Source: Bacillota bacterium
GTDB taxonomy: Bacteria > Bacillota > Clostridia > Lachnospirales > Lachnospiraceae
Direction of reading: 5' to 3'
NCBI GenBank assembly: GCA_029226935.1
Contig: JAQXYZ010000067.1
Coordinates: 1 to 40,969, forward strand
DNA length: 40,969 nucleotides
Shown: positions 15,403-25,362 of the stretch, piece after piece
How positions within the stretch are numbered: the first letter of the stretch is position 1
Layout of the letters: the number at the start of each line of letters is the position of its first letter
Translations under genes and position numbers: made by a program
The notes under the pieces: model-generated
Told to the model about the DNA's origin: nothing
The model's database searches: none
What the model saw: the letters and a program-made list of their open reading frames with translations, nothing else

Positions 15403-16833
15403 TTAATATGCTCTTCCCCAATAAACCATTTTCTTTGCAGGTTTACCGCAATAAACACAGGTATCTGACAGACATTCCTGCTTAAAAGGCATGCATCGGC
15501 TGGTAACTGCCATGTTTTCCTTAATTGCCTCTTCACAGGCGGTCTCACCACACCACATTGCTTTTACAAAGCCTGTCTTTTCTGCAAAGATTTTTTCAAA
15601 TTCTTCTCTGTTGGTTGCTGTATAGGTATGGGACTCCAGATGCTTCTTTGCCCTCTCCAGCATATCTGCCTGAATCTGAACCAAAAGCTCTGCAACAGTC
15701 TCCTCCAGCTTATCTATCTCTACTTCAATCTTTTCTCTGGTATCACGGCGGCAGATCACACACTTGCCTGCTTCAATATCCTTAGGGCCGATTTCCACAC
15801 GCATGGGAATACCGCGCATCTCCTGCTCAGAAAATTTCCATCCGGGGCTCTTGTCACTGTCATCTACCTTTACGCGGAAGTTGCTGAGTCTGTCGCGCAG
15901 CTCATATGCCTTATCCAATACCCCTTCCTTTTTCTGCTGAATCGGAATAATCATTACCTGAGTAGGTGCAATCTTAGGCGGAAGCACCAGACCTGAATCA
16001 TCTCCATGTACCATGATGATTGCACCAATAATTCTGGTGGACATTCCCCATGAAGTCTGGTGAACATATTTCAGCTGATTGTCTTTATCCGTAAACTGAA
16101 TACCGAAGGCTCTTGCAAATCCATCTCCAAAGTTATGGCTGGTTCCGGACTGAAGCGCTTTTCCGTCATGCATCAGTGCCTCAATTGTATAAGTAGCTTC
16201 TGCTCCCGCAAATTTTTCCTTGTCTGTTTTGCGTCCCTTTACAACAGGAATTGCAAGCACTTCCTCACAGAAATCAGCATATACATTCAGCATCTGCTCT
16301 GTTCTCTCCTCTGCCTGTTCCGCTGTTGCATGAGCGGTATGACCCTCCTGCCATAAAAACTCTCTGGAGCGAAGGAATGGTCTTGTCTCCTTTTCCCAAC
16401 GTACAACGCTGCACCACTGATTATAAACCTTGGGCAGATCGCGGTAAGAGTGAATGTCTCCTTTATAAAAATCACAGAACAGGGTCTCTGAGGTAGGTCT
16501 TACACACATCCGCTCCTGAAGAGGGTTCAGTCCTCCGTGCGTTACCCATGCAACCTCCGGTGCAAAACCTTCCACGTGATCCTTTTCCTTTTGCAGAAGA
16601 CTTTCGGGAATGAACATAGGCATATACACATTTTCTACACCTGTTGCCTTAAATCTCTCATCAAGCTGCTTTTGAATATTTTCCCAGATAGCATATCCCG
16701 CAGGTTTAATTACCATACATCCTTTTACGTTGGAATAATCAATCAATTCTGCTTTTTTTACTACATCCGTATACCATTGTGCAAAATCTTCACTCATGGA
16801 TGTGATTGCTTCCACCAATTTCTTTTCAGCCAT
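15403..16833 (-). CDS. proS: Prolyl-tRNA synthetase (short, eukaryote/archaeal-like type)
   Basis: A class II synthetase of 476 residues that charges tRNA-Pro. It is the short form without the bacterial editing insertion. Class II motifs are visible: motif 2 around [13 protein letters not shown] and [20 protein letters not shown], and motif 3 near the ATP site. The anticodon-binding domain and a C-terminal Cys-rich zinc-type region ([15 protein letters not shown]) follow. I start at the ATG at 16833 (MAEKKLVEA), with AAGGT upstream; the in-frame TTG at 16863 has no ribosome site. A proline-specific T-box leader precedes it. Confidence 0.95.
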   Translation of the reverse strand: MAEKKLVEAITSMSEDFAQWYTDVVKKAELIDYSNVKGCMVIKPAGYAIWENIQKQLDERFKATGVENVYMPMFIPESLLQKEKDHVEGFAPEVAWVTHGGLNPLQERMCVRPTSETLFCDFYKGDIHSYRDLPKVYNQWCSVVRWEKETRPFLRSREFLWQEGHTAHATAEQAEERTEQMLNVYADFCEEVLAIPVVKGRKTDKEKFAGAEATYTIEALMHDGKALQSGTSHNFGDGFARAFGIQFTDKDNQLKYVHQTSWGMSTRIIGAIIMVHGDDSGLVLPPKIAPTQVMIIPIQQKKEGVLDKAYELRDRLSNFRVKVDDSDKSPGWKFSEQEMRGIPMRVEIGPKDIEAGKCVICRRDTREKIEVEIDKLEETVAELLVQIQADMLERAKKHLESHTYTATNREEFEKIFAEKTGFVKAMWCGETACEEAIKENMAVTSRCMPFKQECLSDTCVYCGKPAKKMVYWGRAY

Positions 16834-16894
16834 TTTCTTTACCTTACCTTTCTTATTGTTCAATATCTATTTGACACAGGAAATTTCAAAAGTT

Positions 16895-17226
16895 TCCCTG
16901 CCATATGAAAAGGGCGGCACGCTTCTCCGACCCTGTAAAGGGACCGGAATCCGGCGGTACCACCCTAATTAATGCACGAAACATCCTCTTATCTTACCGT
17001 TATCGCCGGTGCTACGCTGTACTTTCATACAGAACTCCAAGGTAGGTTCCACATATTCCGCCCGGGAATCTTTCAGCTCTTTCCAGACTTGTCTAATCAT
17101 ACAAGGTTCTGAAAAGGATTCCCTCTCTGATGACTTCTATATATGTACTATTCCTCTTCTGCGCCATGTCACTTCTTCTTACTTATAGGAAGAATTATTC
17201 AATTCAGCGATACTTGGAAGTATCGT
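16895..17226 (-). promoter_or_regulatory. T-box riboswitch, proline-specific, upstream of proS
   Basis: On the minus strand the leader carries the T-box core GGGTGGTACCGCC (16953-16965), with competing CCGGTCCCT/AGGGTCGG pairings after it and T-rich sequence beyond. The probable specifier is CCT (17044-17046), a proline codon, in the usual GAA-NNN-A context. An AGAGAGG segment of stem I lies near 17125. Uncharged tRNA-Pro should stabilise the antiterminator and allow proS-cca-cotS transcription. The exact terminator fold was not resolved by eye. Confidence 0.9.
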
Positions 17227-17232
17227 ACCATG

Positions 17233-17261
17233 ATTGTAGGTAATTCTTAAGCATTTGTCAA
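17233..17261 (-). promoter_or_regulatory. Sigma-A promoter of the proS T-box operon
   Basis: TTGACA (17256-17261), 17-base spacer, TACAAT (17233-17238) on the minus strand. The -35 lies only 9 bp beyond the stop codon of the chemoreceptor gene, with no terminator between them. Confidence 0.85.
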
Positions 17262-17270
17262 GAATGTTTC

Positions 17271-18740
17271 CTAAAGAACTGCCTTTAAGTCCTCCACCTC
17301 TTTCATCGCATCATCGAGCAGACTGCTTACCTTTCTGGTTCCATCAATCGTCTCGTCTGTAAGACTTCTTGTATTTTCTGTATTGGCAAGTAATTCCTCG
17401 CTGAATGCGCTTAAGCCCTCTACGTATTGAATGATCTCATGGTTACTGTCTTTAATCTGACTCATATTGGAAAACTGTTTTTCCACGTTGTTTGCCACAT
17501 CATCAATGTCTGATTTAATCCTGTCAAAGGCAATCCGCGTTCTTTCTACTAATTCTGCCTGTCTCTGGTTTGATTCGAGCAGACTGTTTACACTGACCTC
17601 TGCCACATCCGTCTGCTTAACCAGCTCATCTAAAATTCCCTTAATCTGATGGGTTGCTTCTTCTGTTTCCGTAGCAAGTTTTTTGATTTCATCTGCCACT
17701 ACCGCAAACCCCTTACCTGCTTCTCCTGCATGTGCTGCTTCAATACTGGCATTCAATGCCAACAGGGTGGTCTGGGATGTGATTTCCTGGATCATCTGTA
17801 GGATTTCTCCCACCTCATTTGTCTGCTGCAGCAGACTGTTCATAGTCTCATGTACATCATTTCCGGCTTTGCTGTTTTGCTCTGATACATTGCCAAGTTC
17901 CAAAATATCCCTGTTTCCGGCTTCCGTAATTTCTTTTGTTGCCTTGAACTTTTTCTGCATCTCATCGACGATTTCGCTGCTCTCATCAGTCAGTTTCCCA
18001 ATATTTTCTGTCATCTCAAGCTGATTTTGAACATTATTTGCAAGATCATTCGTACCCTCTACAATTCCTTCTATTGCTGTCTTGCTGCTCTCCCCATGTT
18101 CTGCCATTTTCTTGGATTCAGAAGCAATCTCTGAAATTTCAGTTACCAGACTTCCGCTGACCTTCACAATCTGATTGAGAACCTTCTCGCTGTGTTCCTT
18201 TTCCTGACGAATCGAATCAAGTCTCTGTTCGCTGATCTTCTCCAATACTCTGGAAGATAAAAAGCACAGCCCTACCACTAATATTACTACTGCCATTTCA
18301 ATTTCAAAATTGACAATGTCCGCACTCTGTACACCTCCCTGTACAAAACGCATTACAATGTAGGCTATATTAATCAGAATGGATGCTCCTCCTACCTTTA
18401 GCGAAAATTTACCATCCTGATAGAGAACTACCACAACAATAATTGGCAGAATATACACAAACGACAATATACTTACGGATGTAAGCAAAACAAATGCATA
18501 CAAAATCTCATATCCAAACACGCCGACATATCTGACTAACGAACTCGTTTTATTTTTTGAATATGCCAATACCGATAAGATAAAGGGCACTAACAAAATT
18601 AATGTAAACACCCCAATATATCCGATTGTTCTGTTTCCCTTAACCAGTTCCATGATATATGCAATGAATAAAACACCAATGACAATACCATAGCCCAGCA
18701 GAAATCTTTTGTTCATATACTCTTTTTCATTAAATGCCAT
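17271..18740 (-). CDS. Methyl-accepting chemotaxis protein with a multi-helix membrane N-terminus
   Basis: A 489-residue chemoreceptor. Residues about 12-165 form roughly six hydrophobic helices with very short loops and no large extracellular sensor or HAMP domain, so the stimulus is probably sensed in or at the membrane. The cytoplasmic coiled coil follows from about 185, with the hairpin tip [20 protein letters not shown] and [12 protein letters not shown], which docks CheA and CheW. AGGGGG precedes the ATG. No other chemotaxis or flagellar gene is in the window. Confidence 0.9.
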   Translation of the reverse strand: MAFNEKEYMNKRFLLGYGIVIGVLFIAYIMELVKGNRTIGYIGVFTLILLVPFILSVLAYSKNKTSSLVRYVGVFGYEILYAFVLLTSVSILSFVYILPIIVVVVLYQDGKFSLKVGGASILINIAYIVMRFVQGGVQSADIVNFEIEMAVVILVVGLCFLSSRVLEKISEQRLDSIRQEKEHSEKVLNQIVKVSGSLVTEISEIASESKKMAEHGESSKTAIEGIVEGTNDLANNVQNQLEMTENIGKLTDESSEIVDEMQKKFKATKEITEAGNRDILELGNVSEQNSKAGNDVHETMNSLLQQTNEVGEILQMIQEITSQTTLLALNASIEAAHAGEAGKGFAVVADEIKKLATETEEATHQIKGILDELVKQTDVAEVSVNSLLESNQRQAELVERTRIAFDRIKSDIDDVANNVEKQFSNMSQIKDSNHEIIQYVEGLSAFSEELLANTENTRSLTDETIDGTRKVSSLLDDAMKEVEDLKAVL

Positions 18741-18814
18741 GTGTTCCCCCTGTTCTGTCTCTTAAGTGACTTTCTTTATTTTATATAGTTATAGAATATT
18801 CTGCCTTCCTCATA

Positions 18815-18843
18815 ATTTTAAAAAAATTGCGTTTTCCTGTCAA
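18815..18843 (-). promoter_or_regulatory. Sigma-A promoter of the chemoreceptor gene
   Basis: TTGACA (18838-18843), 17-base spacer, TAAAAT (18815-18820) on the minus strand, between the Wzy-like gene and the chemoreceptor. Confidence 0.7.
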
Positions 18844-18856
18844 TATTTATCTTATT

Positions 18857-20410
18857 TTATTGCAAACTTGAAAATTTCAGTTCCCTTTCCCCCATTGCAA
18901 TCAACAGGAAGGCAAAGGGCAGATTGAGTACCTGTGCAAAGCTTACCATATTATGTACCAGATAGCAGATCAGGCAGACCGCGTACATATAGAGTACCGG
19001 ATATTCTTTTGCCTTTTTCATACATCTTCTGATGAAGGACAGAAAAATGCCAAGATAAAAGCAAATTCCCAAAATTCCGGTATTTACAAGCCCTGTCAGT
19101 AATTCATTATGTGCATTTGTCAGCCTGCTGCCTCCAAAGTTTTCCCTCAGCATTACAGCCATATCAGGTAAGGAATACGCATACTTCGAAAAACAGTCCG
19201 GCCCTGCTCCCAAAAGCTTATGCAATAAAGGCATTTTCTCAAAAATACAAATTCCTGCCTGCCATGTGGCACCTCTTCCATTCCCCCATGAAGAATTCAA
19301 TAACAATCCACTAGATTCTTCAAGCCCCGGAATTCCTATCCATGTATTTATTCCTGCCAAAAATATCCATACAAGGAATAGACCCGCCAGAAGCCCTGTC
19401 ATAAATTTATGAACCAATTTCTGGTTTTTCCGGCTAATATCATCCTCTTCGTCTTTAGGCCATTTATATTTCAACAAAAAATGAATGCCAAGTGCCATAA
19501 CTCCCGCCAAAAGCGTTGCATTCGAATCCACAATCTGTACGCACAGGCAATGGGAATCATAATTGAATCCTCCCGGAACTAAAATACGCATCACCCTTAC
19601 CAGTTGTGCCGAAAATCCCCACAGGAAGACCAGCAGGAAGAAATTCACAAGCCGGTTCTTTTTGGCAATTGCTATCCACAACAATACAAAGAACAATGCT
19701 CCCCAGAAAAGAATTACACTGCTGCTTCCCTGACAAAATCCTGCCATAAATGCAATTATCGTATAAATCCCATAGATCCATTTTTTCACATTTGAAGCAG
19801 AACAGAATAAAAACAGGCACACTCCTATAGGAGATAAGACTGACAGATACCCGCAAAACCAGTTAATATTTCCCAAGGTAGAGATAAATGCGGGATCTCT
19901 GATTTCAAGGGGAAGCAGATAAAGTGAAAATCTGTCCAGAATTCCAAGAAGAAATACTACTCCCGATGCTCCCATAGCTATGTACCATATATACGAATCC
20001 CCATCCCAGAATACGGATATGAAAAAAAACAGTCCACACAGTGCAAGCAGCAGTACCAGACCTATGTACCATCCCTCTGTTCCCCACAACGCTTCCTGCC
20101 GGTAATCCGAGAAAGCAGTAGACATAAAGATCTCTGTGACGTATAGGAGTACAAAGATGCCCGTGACCGACAGGTTATTCCAATCTATTAGATATGCTTC
20201 CCTGTGCCTATGCTTTAAATAAAGCCTTTGTGCTCCATATGCAATCCCTGTCAAAGCAAGAATTGCCAGCGCTCCCAAAGAACAATAAATTAGAAAACGG
20301 TTCTTGGCATCCCCTATGTTTACATACCCCTGGTCCATAAAAAAGGGATACACTCCAAATATCATTAGTAGATATGCAGTTACAAATAAATTTCCTGCTT
20401 TTTTCAACAT
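18857..20410 (-). CDS. O-antigen ligase / Wzy-like polysaccharide polymerase family membrane protein
   Basis: A polytopic membrane protein of 517 residues with about 11-12 hydrophobic helices and one larger loop (about 370-420). The loop region contains WGNGRGATWQAG and, just after it, LTNAHNELLTGLVNTGILG, which matches the conserved His-containing segment of the O-antigen ligase/Wzy superfamily. In Gram-positive bacteria such proteins polymerise or transfer cell-surface polysaccharide or teichoic-acid-like chains. The substrate cannot be told, and no glycosyltransferase neighbours are present. The start ATG lacks a good ribosome site; no better start is visible. Confidence 0.75.
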   Translation of the reverse strand: MLKKAGNLFVTAYLLMIFGVYPFFMDQGYVNIGDAKNRFLIYCSLGALAILALTGIAYGAQRLYLKHRHREAYLIDWNNLSVTGIFVLLYVTEIFMSTAFSDYRQEALWGTEGWYIGLVLLLALCGLFFFISVFWDGDSYIWYIAMGASGVVFLLGILDRFSLYLLPLEIRDPAFISTLGNINWFCGYLSVLSPIGVCLFLFCSASNVKKWIYGIYTIIAFMAGFCQGSSSVILFWGALFFVLLWIAIAKKNRLVNFFLLVFLWGFSAQLVRVMRILVPGGFNYDSHCLCVQIVDSNATLLAGVMALGIHFLLKYKWPKDEEDDISRKNQKLVHKFMTGLLAGLFLVWIFLAGINTWIGIPGLEESSGLLLNSSWGNGRGATWQAGICIFEKMPLLHKLLGAGPDCFSKYAYSLPDMAVMLRENFGGSRLTNAHNELLTGLVNTGILGICFYLGIFLSFIRRCMKKAKEYPVLYMYAVCLICYLVHNMVSFAQVLNLPFAFLLIAMGERELKFSSLQ

Positions 20411-20494
20411 TGCTTACTATGCTCTTTTCCCTTCTCTTACATAATCAAAATAAGTATAACAGGGAAAATATTTTCCTGCAAATTACTCTGTACT

Positions 20495-21583
20495 TTACCT
20501 CGCATCTTCCTTTTTTGTCTGCTGAACAAATTCCCCGCTGTCACAGTTCCACAAATATTTGCAGATCTCACAAGTAATCACTAAAGACAGCGGTCCCTTG
20601 ATAATCCCCCACACACCAAACAGACGCAGTCCTGCAAAGACTGCAAACAAAATTCCCACAGGCCATACTCCGGTCTGTTCCCCAATCAGTTTAGGTTCCA
20701 AAAACTCCCGAATAACAGCACATACTGCATATAACAAGAGACAGCAGAGAGCCTTCCAAAGTTCTCCACTGATAAAATTAAAAAGAGCGAGCGGTATCAG
20801 CATAATTCCCGTTCCTATAAAAGGCAGCATATCCATGATGCCGGTCAAAATGCCGTAAAGAATGCCACCCTGCATCCCGATTATCCCTAAAACAGCTGCA
20901 CAAATCGTACTGATAATACATAGGATGATAACCTGTGCTTTTATAAAGGTTTTTATATAAATAAATACCTTATGTCCCACCTCTCTTACACCCTTAAGAC
21001 CGTCTTCCTCTTTAAATTTCCTCATCAGCCTTTCATAATCCTTCATGATCAAAAGCACTGCTATTACCATTACTACCAGAAAACCCACAAAGCTTGCTAT
21101 ATTTTTCATATAACCTACAGACTTACCCATAACTGCCGGAAGGACCTTTACCTCTATATTTTCAATCAGTATATTGACCTGTTCCATTACGAAGGTTTCC
21201 ACCTTACCGTCTTTTATTCCAAAGCGCTCCTCTATATGGTCACAACAACCCTCAAGGAACAGTGTCCACTCCTGTTGGTAATCCGGCATCTGACAGGCAA
21301 TTCTGCTGCCTCCCAGAATCAGTGATGAGCCCATGAACCATAACAGCGCTCCAACAAATATTCCTCCCAGAAGTAGAAGAATGCCTGCTAGAATAGATTT
21401 CCGTATTTTAAGCCTTTTATGAAGCGCCATGACCAATGGATTTAAAATACCTGCCAGCAAAAAAGCAAAAATAAAGGGGGATACAATCGGACATAAATAT
21501 TTCATGGCTAAATAAACCAATAAAATGATAACTGCTGCCTCCAAATATTTTTTTCCTGTCACAGACAAAACTTTTTTCTCCAT
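20495..21583 (-). CDS. AI-2E family transporter (YtvI/PerM-type permease)
   Basis: A 362-residue integral membrane protein with about 8 helices, including the paired N-terminal helices typical of the family (AAVIILLVYLAMKYLCPIV). The C-terminal half carries GIMDMLPFIGTGIMLIPLAL, GEQTGVWPVG and LFGVWGIIKGPLSL, all family landmarks. Members of this family export small molecules or exchange ions; the substrate here is unknown. I use the ATG at 21583, with GGG 7 bases upstream; a GTG at 21595 is an alternative. Confidence 0.85.
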   Translation of the reverse strand: MEKKVLSVTGKKYLEAAVIILLVYLAMKYLCPIVSPFIFAFLLAGILNPLVMALHKRLKIRKSILAGILLLLGGIFVGALLWFMGSSLILGGSRIACQMPDYQQEWTLFLEGCCDHIEERFGIKDGKVETFVMEQVNILIENIEVKVLPAVMGKSVGYMKNIASFVGFLVVMVIAVLLIMKDYERLMRKFKEEDGLKGVREVGHKVFIYIKTFIKAQVIILCIISTICAAVLGIIGMQGGILYGILTGIMDMLPFIGTGIMLIPLALFNFISGELWKALCCLLLYAVCAVIREFLEPKLIGEQTGVWPVGILFAVFAGLRLFGVWGIIKGPLSLVITCEICKYLWNCDSGEFVQQTKKEDAR

Positions 21584-21663
21584 AAAAGTACCCACACTCC
21601 AATAAGTTCAAAATCACTACTGGTAGTATGGGTAATTTCAAATGAAATATGACCTTGATTTTC

Positions 21664-22395
21664 TTAAATCCCTCTGGTAAAAAAGGGAAGAAAAATTTCC
21701 TCCTCCGGCTGCTTTTCAAAGACAATTTTTTCTTTTGATACCGGATGATAAAACTCTAATTTATACGCATAAAGCGCTACATTTCTGCATCCCGTTTCCT
21801 GACTGAGATTTCTGGATTTCTGATTTCCATATTTACTATCTCCAAGGAGCGGCATGCCCGCATGAGCCATTTGCGCTCTGATCTGATGATGCCTTCCGGT
21901 AACCAGCTTTATTTCCATAAGAGAAATTTCATGCGATGCAGACAGGCTCTCCCCAAAAGCCATCAGTGTCCCGACCAGCCTATAATCTAAAATCGCTTTT
22001 TTGGCACCCGGAAAATCTGCTTTCACAATCACAGACTGATTGGTTTTACCATCCTTATAAAGATAATCCTCCAGCCGGTCCTGCTCCTTTACCGGAAGTC
22101 CATAAATCACAGCATAATAGTATTTCTGCATCCTGCCATCAGTAATCTGCCGGCTAAGCTCTGTTGCTGCCTGTTTGGTCTTCGCAAATACCAGAATTCC
22201 ACAGACCGGTTGATCCAGACGATGTATAATCCCCAGATATGGTTCTCCTTTTCCCTTGTATTCAGGCTTTTTGACCAGGTAATTTTTCAGTTCACTGACC
22301 ATATCCTGCTGCCCTAATCGAGCTGTCTGAGTAGCAATCCCTGCAGGCTTATACGCCACTATGATGTTTTCATCTTCAAAAATTACATTTTTCAA
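21664..22395 (-). CDS. RluA-family pseudouridine synthase
   Basis: A 243-residue RNA pseudouridine synthase with the RluA signature IIHRLDQPVCGILVF (catalytic Asp) and the later TGRHHQIRAQMAHAGMPLLG segment. There is no S4 domain, so it is the short single-domain form. The target RNA is not evident. I propose the TTG at 22395 (KNVIFEDENIIVAYKPAG follows) because AGGGG lies 10 bases upstream and homologues begin there; in-frame TTG codons at 22413 and 22419 are alternatives. Transcription probably arrives from the two-component genes through the structured region 22450-22588. Confidence 0.88.
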   Translation of the reverse strand: MKNVIFEDENIIVAYKPAGIATQTARLGQQDMVSELKNYLVKKPEYKGKGEPYLGIIHRLDQPVCGILVFAKTKQAATELSRQITDGRMQKYYYAVIYGLPVKEQDRLEDYLYKDGKTNQSVIVKADFPGAKKAILDYRLVGTLMAFGESLSASHEISLMEIKLVTGRHHQIRAQMAHAGMPLLGDSKYGNQKSRNLSQETGCRNVALYAYKLEFYHPVSKEKIVFEKQPEEEIFLPFFTRGI

Positions 22396-22432
22396 TGGTA
22401 ATGTTCCCCTCAATGGCAAAACAATTATTCGA

Positions 22433-22456
22433 CTTACACTTTATTTCTTACACTTT
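22433..22456. repeat. Tandem CTTACACTTT repeat before the pseudouridine synthase gene
   Basis: CTTACACTTT occurs at 22433-22442 and again at 22447-22456. The second copy is the outer edge of the duplicated response-regulator tail. Confidence 0.6.
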
Positions 22457-22588
22457 AAAGCGGTATCCCACACCCCAGATGACATATCAGCTTGTCTGAT
22501 ATGGGCGCGACGCAGTCTGCGCATCCTTCAAACCATCTGGGGCACTTTTTCTACACCTTAAAGCGGTATCCCACACCCCAGATGGTTT
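22450..22588 (-). repeat. Duplicated response-regulator 3' end with alternative hairpins
   Basis: A 32-bp segment (22553-22584) that spans the end of the response-regulator gene is repeated 103 bp away at 22450-22481 with one silent difference; the copy still spells IWGVGYRFKV and a stop. Between them CATCTGGGG reappears inverted (22530-22542). On the minus RNA the middle CCCCAGATGGTTT can pair with the gene end (13 bp) or with the downstream copy (9 bp), but not both. Two small perfect hairpins, CATATCAG/CTGATATG and CGCAG/CTGCG, lie within the second pairing. Confidence 0.85.
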
Positions 22589-23240
22589 CGATGTACTGGG
22601 GTTTTGCTGAATCATATTCTATCTTCTCACGAATTTTTTTGATATGCACGGTTACGGTTGCAATATCCCCGATAGAGTCCATATCCCAGATTTCCCTGAA
22701 CAATTCTTCCTTTGTATATACATGGTTCGGGTGCTCTGCCAAAAAAGTAAGCAAATCAAATTCCTTGCCTGTAAAAGCCTTTTCCACACCATCCACCATG
22801 ACTCTCCTTGCAGTCTTATCGATACGGATTCCGCGGATTTCGATAATATCATTGTTCTTCTGGCTGGAGCCTACCAGTCTGTCATATCTTGCCATATGTG
22901 CTTTTACCCTTGCAACCAGCTCACTGGGACTGAAAGGCTTGGTCATATAATCATCCGCTCCCAGACCGAGTCCTCTGATTTTATCAATGTCATCCTTCTT
23001 GGCTGATACCATAATAATAGGAATATTCTTTTCTTCTCTTATGTGTTTGCAGATTTCGAAGCCATCCATTCCGGGCAGCATCAGATCAAGCACAATCAGG
23101 TCGAAATTTTCTGACATAGCTGTCTGTAATCCTTCCCCGCCATCGTTTCTGATTTCCACCTCGAATCCACTGAGTTCCAGATAATCCTTCTCGAGATCTG
23201 CAATTGCCTCTTCATCCTCAATAATTAAAATTCTGCTCAT
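22551..23240 (-). CDS. OmpR/PhoB-family response regulator
   Basis: A 229-residue two-component regulator. The receiver domain (1-115) has the acidic pocket IIEDEE, the phospho-acceptor D52 in LDLMLPG, and the conserved Lys in TKPFSP. A winged-helix DNA-binding domain (about 130-229) ends in IETIWGVGYRF. The ATG at 23240 is chosen for its GGAGG site; the open frame extends seven codons upstream without one. It is the second gene after its kinase, 41 bp apart. The signal and targets are unknown. Confidence 0.93.
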   Translation of the reverse strand: MSRILIIEDEEAIADLEKDYLELSGFEVEIRNDGGEGLQTAMSENFDLIVLDLMLPGMDGFEICKHIREEKNIPIIMVSAKKDDIDKIRGLGLGADDYMTKPFSPSELVARVKAHMARYDRLVGSSQKNNDIIEIRGIRIDKTARRVMVDGVEKAFTGKEFDLLTFLAEHPNHVYTKEELFREIWDMDSIGDIATVTVHIKKIREKIEYDSAKPQYIETIWGVGYRFKV

Positions 23241-23281
23241 ATCTATTTCCTCCGATTTCATTTAATTTGTCACAGGTACTT

Positions 23282-24760
23282 CTATTCTGCTTCCTGATAC
23301 TTACGGATCACAAAATGCATACAGGTTCCTTCTCCTTCCTTACTGGTTGCCCAAATATATCCACCATGATCCTCTATAATCTTTTTTACAATGGAAAGTC
23401 CTATTCCGCTTCCTCCCTGAGAGGAATTTCTGGAAGCATCTGTTCTGTAAAAGCGTTCAAATATCTTCGGCAGATCTTTGGCTGCAATTCCCTTTCCGTT
23501 GTCCTCTATTTCTACCCGGATGGAATCAATTTCATCCAAAATCCGAATATCAATTTCTCCGTTAGCTTTGTCCAGATACTTAATACTGTTTCCGATAATA
23601 TTGTTAATTACCCTCTTAAGCTGTTCCGGGTCCGCAATGATTACTGTATCCGGCGCGGCAAGATTCGAATAATTAAGCTCTATATTCTTTGATTCCAAAT
23701 CCAGACCGACTTCCTCAATGCAGTCACCAAAGTATTCAGAGACATTAATTTTGTGAAAATGATAAGGAATTCTGTTAGAATCAATTCCCGAATAAACAGT
23801 AAGCTCATTAATCAGCCGGTCCATATCATTTGCCTTATTATATATCGTCCGAATATATTTATCCATCTTTTCCGGTGTATCAGCTACACCATCCATGATG
23901 CCTTCCACATAACCTTTAATAGCGGTAATTGGTGTCTTTAAATCATGGGATATATTGCTGACCAGCTCTTTATTCTGTTTTTCTGCCAGAATTTTTTCAT
24001 CTGTGGACTCCTTGAGCCGCAGCCGCATATCCTCATAATTCCGATAGAGTTCCCCAATCTCCCCGTCATCATTGTCCGGCAGCATATATTCCAAATTTCC
24101 CTCTGCTATATTCTGCATCGCTATATTAAGCTGATTAATGGGTGCAAACACACCTCTGCTAATCCAGTTGGTGAGGAAGAAGCTTGTGATAATCAAAATA
24201 ATCATAATTGCAATTGCCATATCCACAAACAACTTCCGGGACAGCATGGAGTTTACTCTTGTAATTACAAAAAAGCTCCCTTCACTGCCATCCGGAAAGT
24301 AGAAGTCCATCTGACTTACCAGCTTTTTCATATCATCATAATAAAAGCTCTGATCCATTTCCCGGCTGACCATTTCCTCCTGAAAATCCGGTAATTTTTC
24401 AAAAATCTGATTTGCCGCCAGTTCATTGCCTGTATAGTAAAGCTCATTTTGTCTTCGCACAATAATGTAGGATGACCTGTTTGCAACCTCATCATTAATT
24501 CCGGCAAGAACCTTTTCATTCTCCAGTTCAGAAGGACTTTTTTCCAAAATATTCTTTACTTCAAGAAAAACTTCATCAGAAATCATCTGGGAAGCCTGAG
24601 TAGGATCAATCAACACATTGTAATCATTAATGCGAAGTCCATATTCCTCCTGTTCATTGGTAAGATAACCCCCTATCACCAGAAATGCCGTACAGGCAAG
24701 CACCAGCGGAAGCAGAATGATTGTCAGAAATGTGATGATCAGTTTCGTTTTAAATTTCAT
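23282..24760 (-). CDS. Sensor histidine kinase
   Basis: A membrane kinase of 492 residues, partner of the following response regulator. There is a membrane helix at 8-30, an extracellular sensor region (about 31-178), a second helix (180-200), then HAMP (200-255). HisKA has the phospho-acceptor H272 in SNISHDLKTPITA. The ATPase domain shows NNIIGNSIKY (N box), VEIEDNGKGI (G1) and GGSGIGLSIVKKI (G2). GAGG precedes the ATG. No resistance or transporter gene next door tells what it senses. Confidence 0.93.
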   Translation of the reverse strand: MKFKTKLIITFLTIILLPLVLACTAFLVIGGYLTNEQEEYGLRINDYNVLIDPTQASQMISDEVFLEVKNILEKSPSELENEKVLAGINDEVANRSSYIIVRRQNELYYTGNELAANQIFEKLPDFQEEMVSREMDQSFYYDDMKKLVSQMDFYFPDGSEGSFFVITRVNSMLSRKLFVDMAIAIMIILIITSFFLTNWISRGVFAPINQLNIAMQNIAEGNLEYMLPDNDDGEIGELYRNYEDMRLRLKESTDEKILAEKQNKELVSNISHDLKTPITAIKGYVEGIMDGVADTPEKMDKYIRTIYNKANDMDRLINELTVYSGIDSNRIPYHFHKINVSEYFGDCIEEVGLDLESKNIELNYSNLAAPDTVIIADPEQLKRVINNIIGNSIKYLDKANGEIDIRILDEIDSIRVEIEDNGKGIAAKDLPKIFERFYRTDASRNSSQGGSGIGLSIVKKIIEDHGGYIWATSKEGEGTCMHFVIRKYQEAE

Positions 24761-24871
24761 ATTTATCCTCGTATATATTGCAGACTGTACTTACAATATC
24801 GATTATAACATATGATACAAAAACTGGTTATTAAAGAATAGCAGAAACTATAAAAATTTTATAAAGTGCTA

Positions 24872-24899
24872 TTGACTTTCTGCTAATAATTATTATAAT
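24872..24899 (+). promoter_or_regulatory. perR promoter with overlapping Per box
   Basis: TTGACT (24872-24877), 16-base spacer, TATAAT (24894-24899). TAATAATTATTATAA (24884-24898) matches the Per box TTATAATNATTATAA at all but one position and overlaps the -10 hexamer. PerR bound here would shut off perR-rbr-rd until peroxide inactivates it. Confidence 0.8.
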
Positions 24900-24943
24900 A
24901 AAAATAGTAACAATTACTGTTTTTACACCAGAAAGGAATATGT

Positions 24944-25330
24944 ATGAATCTGAAGCACAGCAGACAGCGAGATTCTATTATTGAATTTCTGGCCACTAGA
25001 AAGGATCACCCTACTGCAGATGTTGTCTACGTAAATGTTCGTCAGACCTTTCCCAATATCAGTCTGGGGACTGTATACCGGAATTTAACTTTACTTGCTG
25101 ATATCGGTGAGATTGCAAGACTCCGGGTCGGTGATGGCGTTGATCATTTTGACTATGATACTTCACCCCATTACCATTTTGTCTGCTCAGAATGCGGATG
25201 CGTGTCTGACTTGAATATACCTGTAGCAGAACAGATAACTAACGCAGCCAGGAAAGATTTTGACGGTGAAATCGTAGGACATGTGACCTATTTTTATGGC
25301 CGCTGTAATAATTGTACTAAAAAACATTAA
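24944..25330 (+). CDS. perR: Peroxide-responsive Fur-family repressor PerR
   Basis: A 128-residue metalloregulator. The winged helix occupies 1-75 and the dimerisation domain the rest. Two CxxC pairs (C81/C84 and C121/C124) form the structural zinc site. The regulatory site residues match PerR rather than Fur: D70 in DHFDYD and H76/H78 in PHYHF, with D89 further on, at the places of B. subtilis PerR D85, H91, H93 and D104. Oxidation of one of those histidines by peroxide would release DNA. It is the first gene of an operon with rubrerythrin and rubredoxin and sits behind its own Per box. Confidence 0.92.
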   Translation: MNLKHSRQRDSIIEFLATRKDHPTADVVYVNVRQTFPNISLGTVYRNLTLLADIGEIARLRVGDGVDHFDYDTSPHYHFVCSECGCVSDLNIPVAEQITNAARKDFDGEIVGHVTYFYGRCNNCTKKH

Positions 25331-25362
25331 AACTATATTTAAAAAGAAAAGGAGATTTAGTT

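Noticed and set aside
21417-21725. Minus-strand frame of 102 codons between the AI-2E transporter and pseudouridine synthase genes
   Set aside because: It overlaps the ends of both genes in another frame, has no ribosome site and shows no family features.
22489-22584. A simple terminator after the response regulator
   Set aside because: The paired elements are not followed by a T-tract on the minus strand, and there are two competing partners, so an ordinary terminator does not explain the layout.
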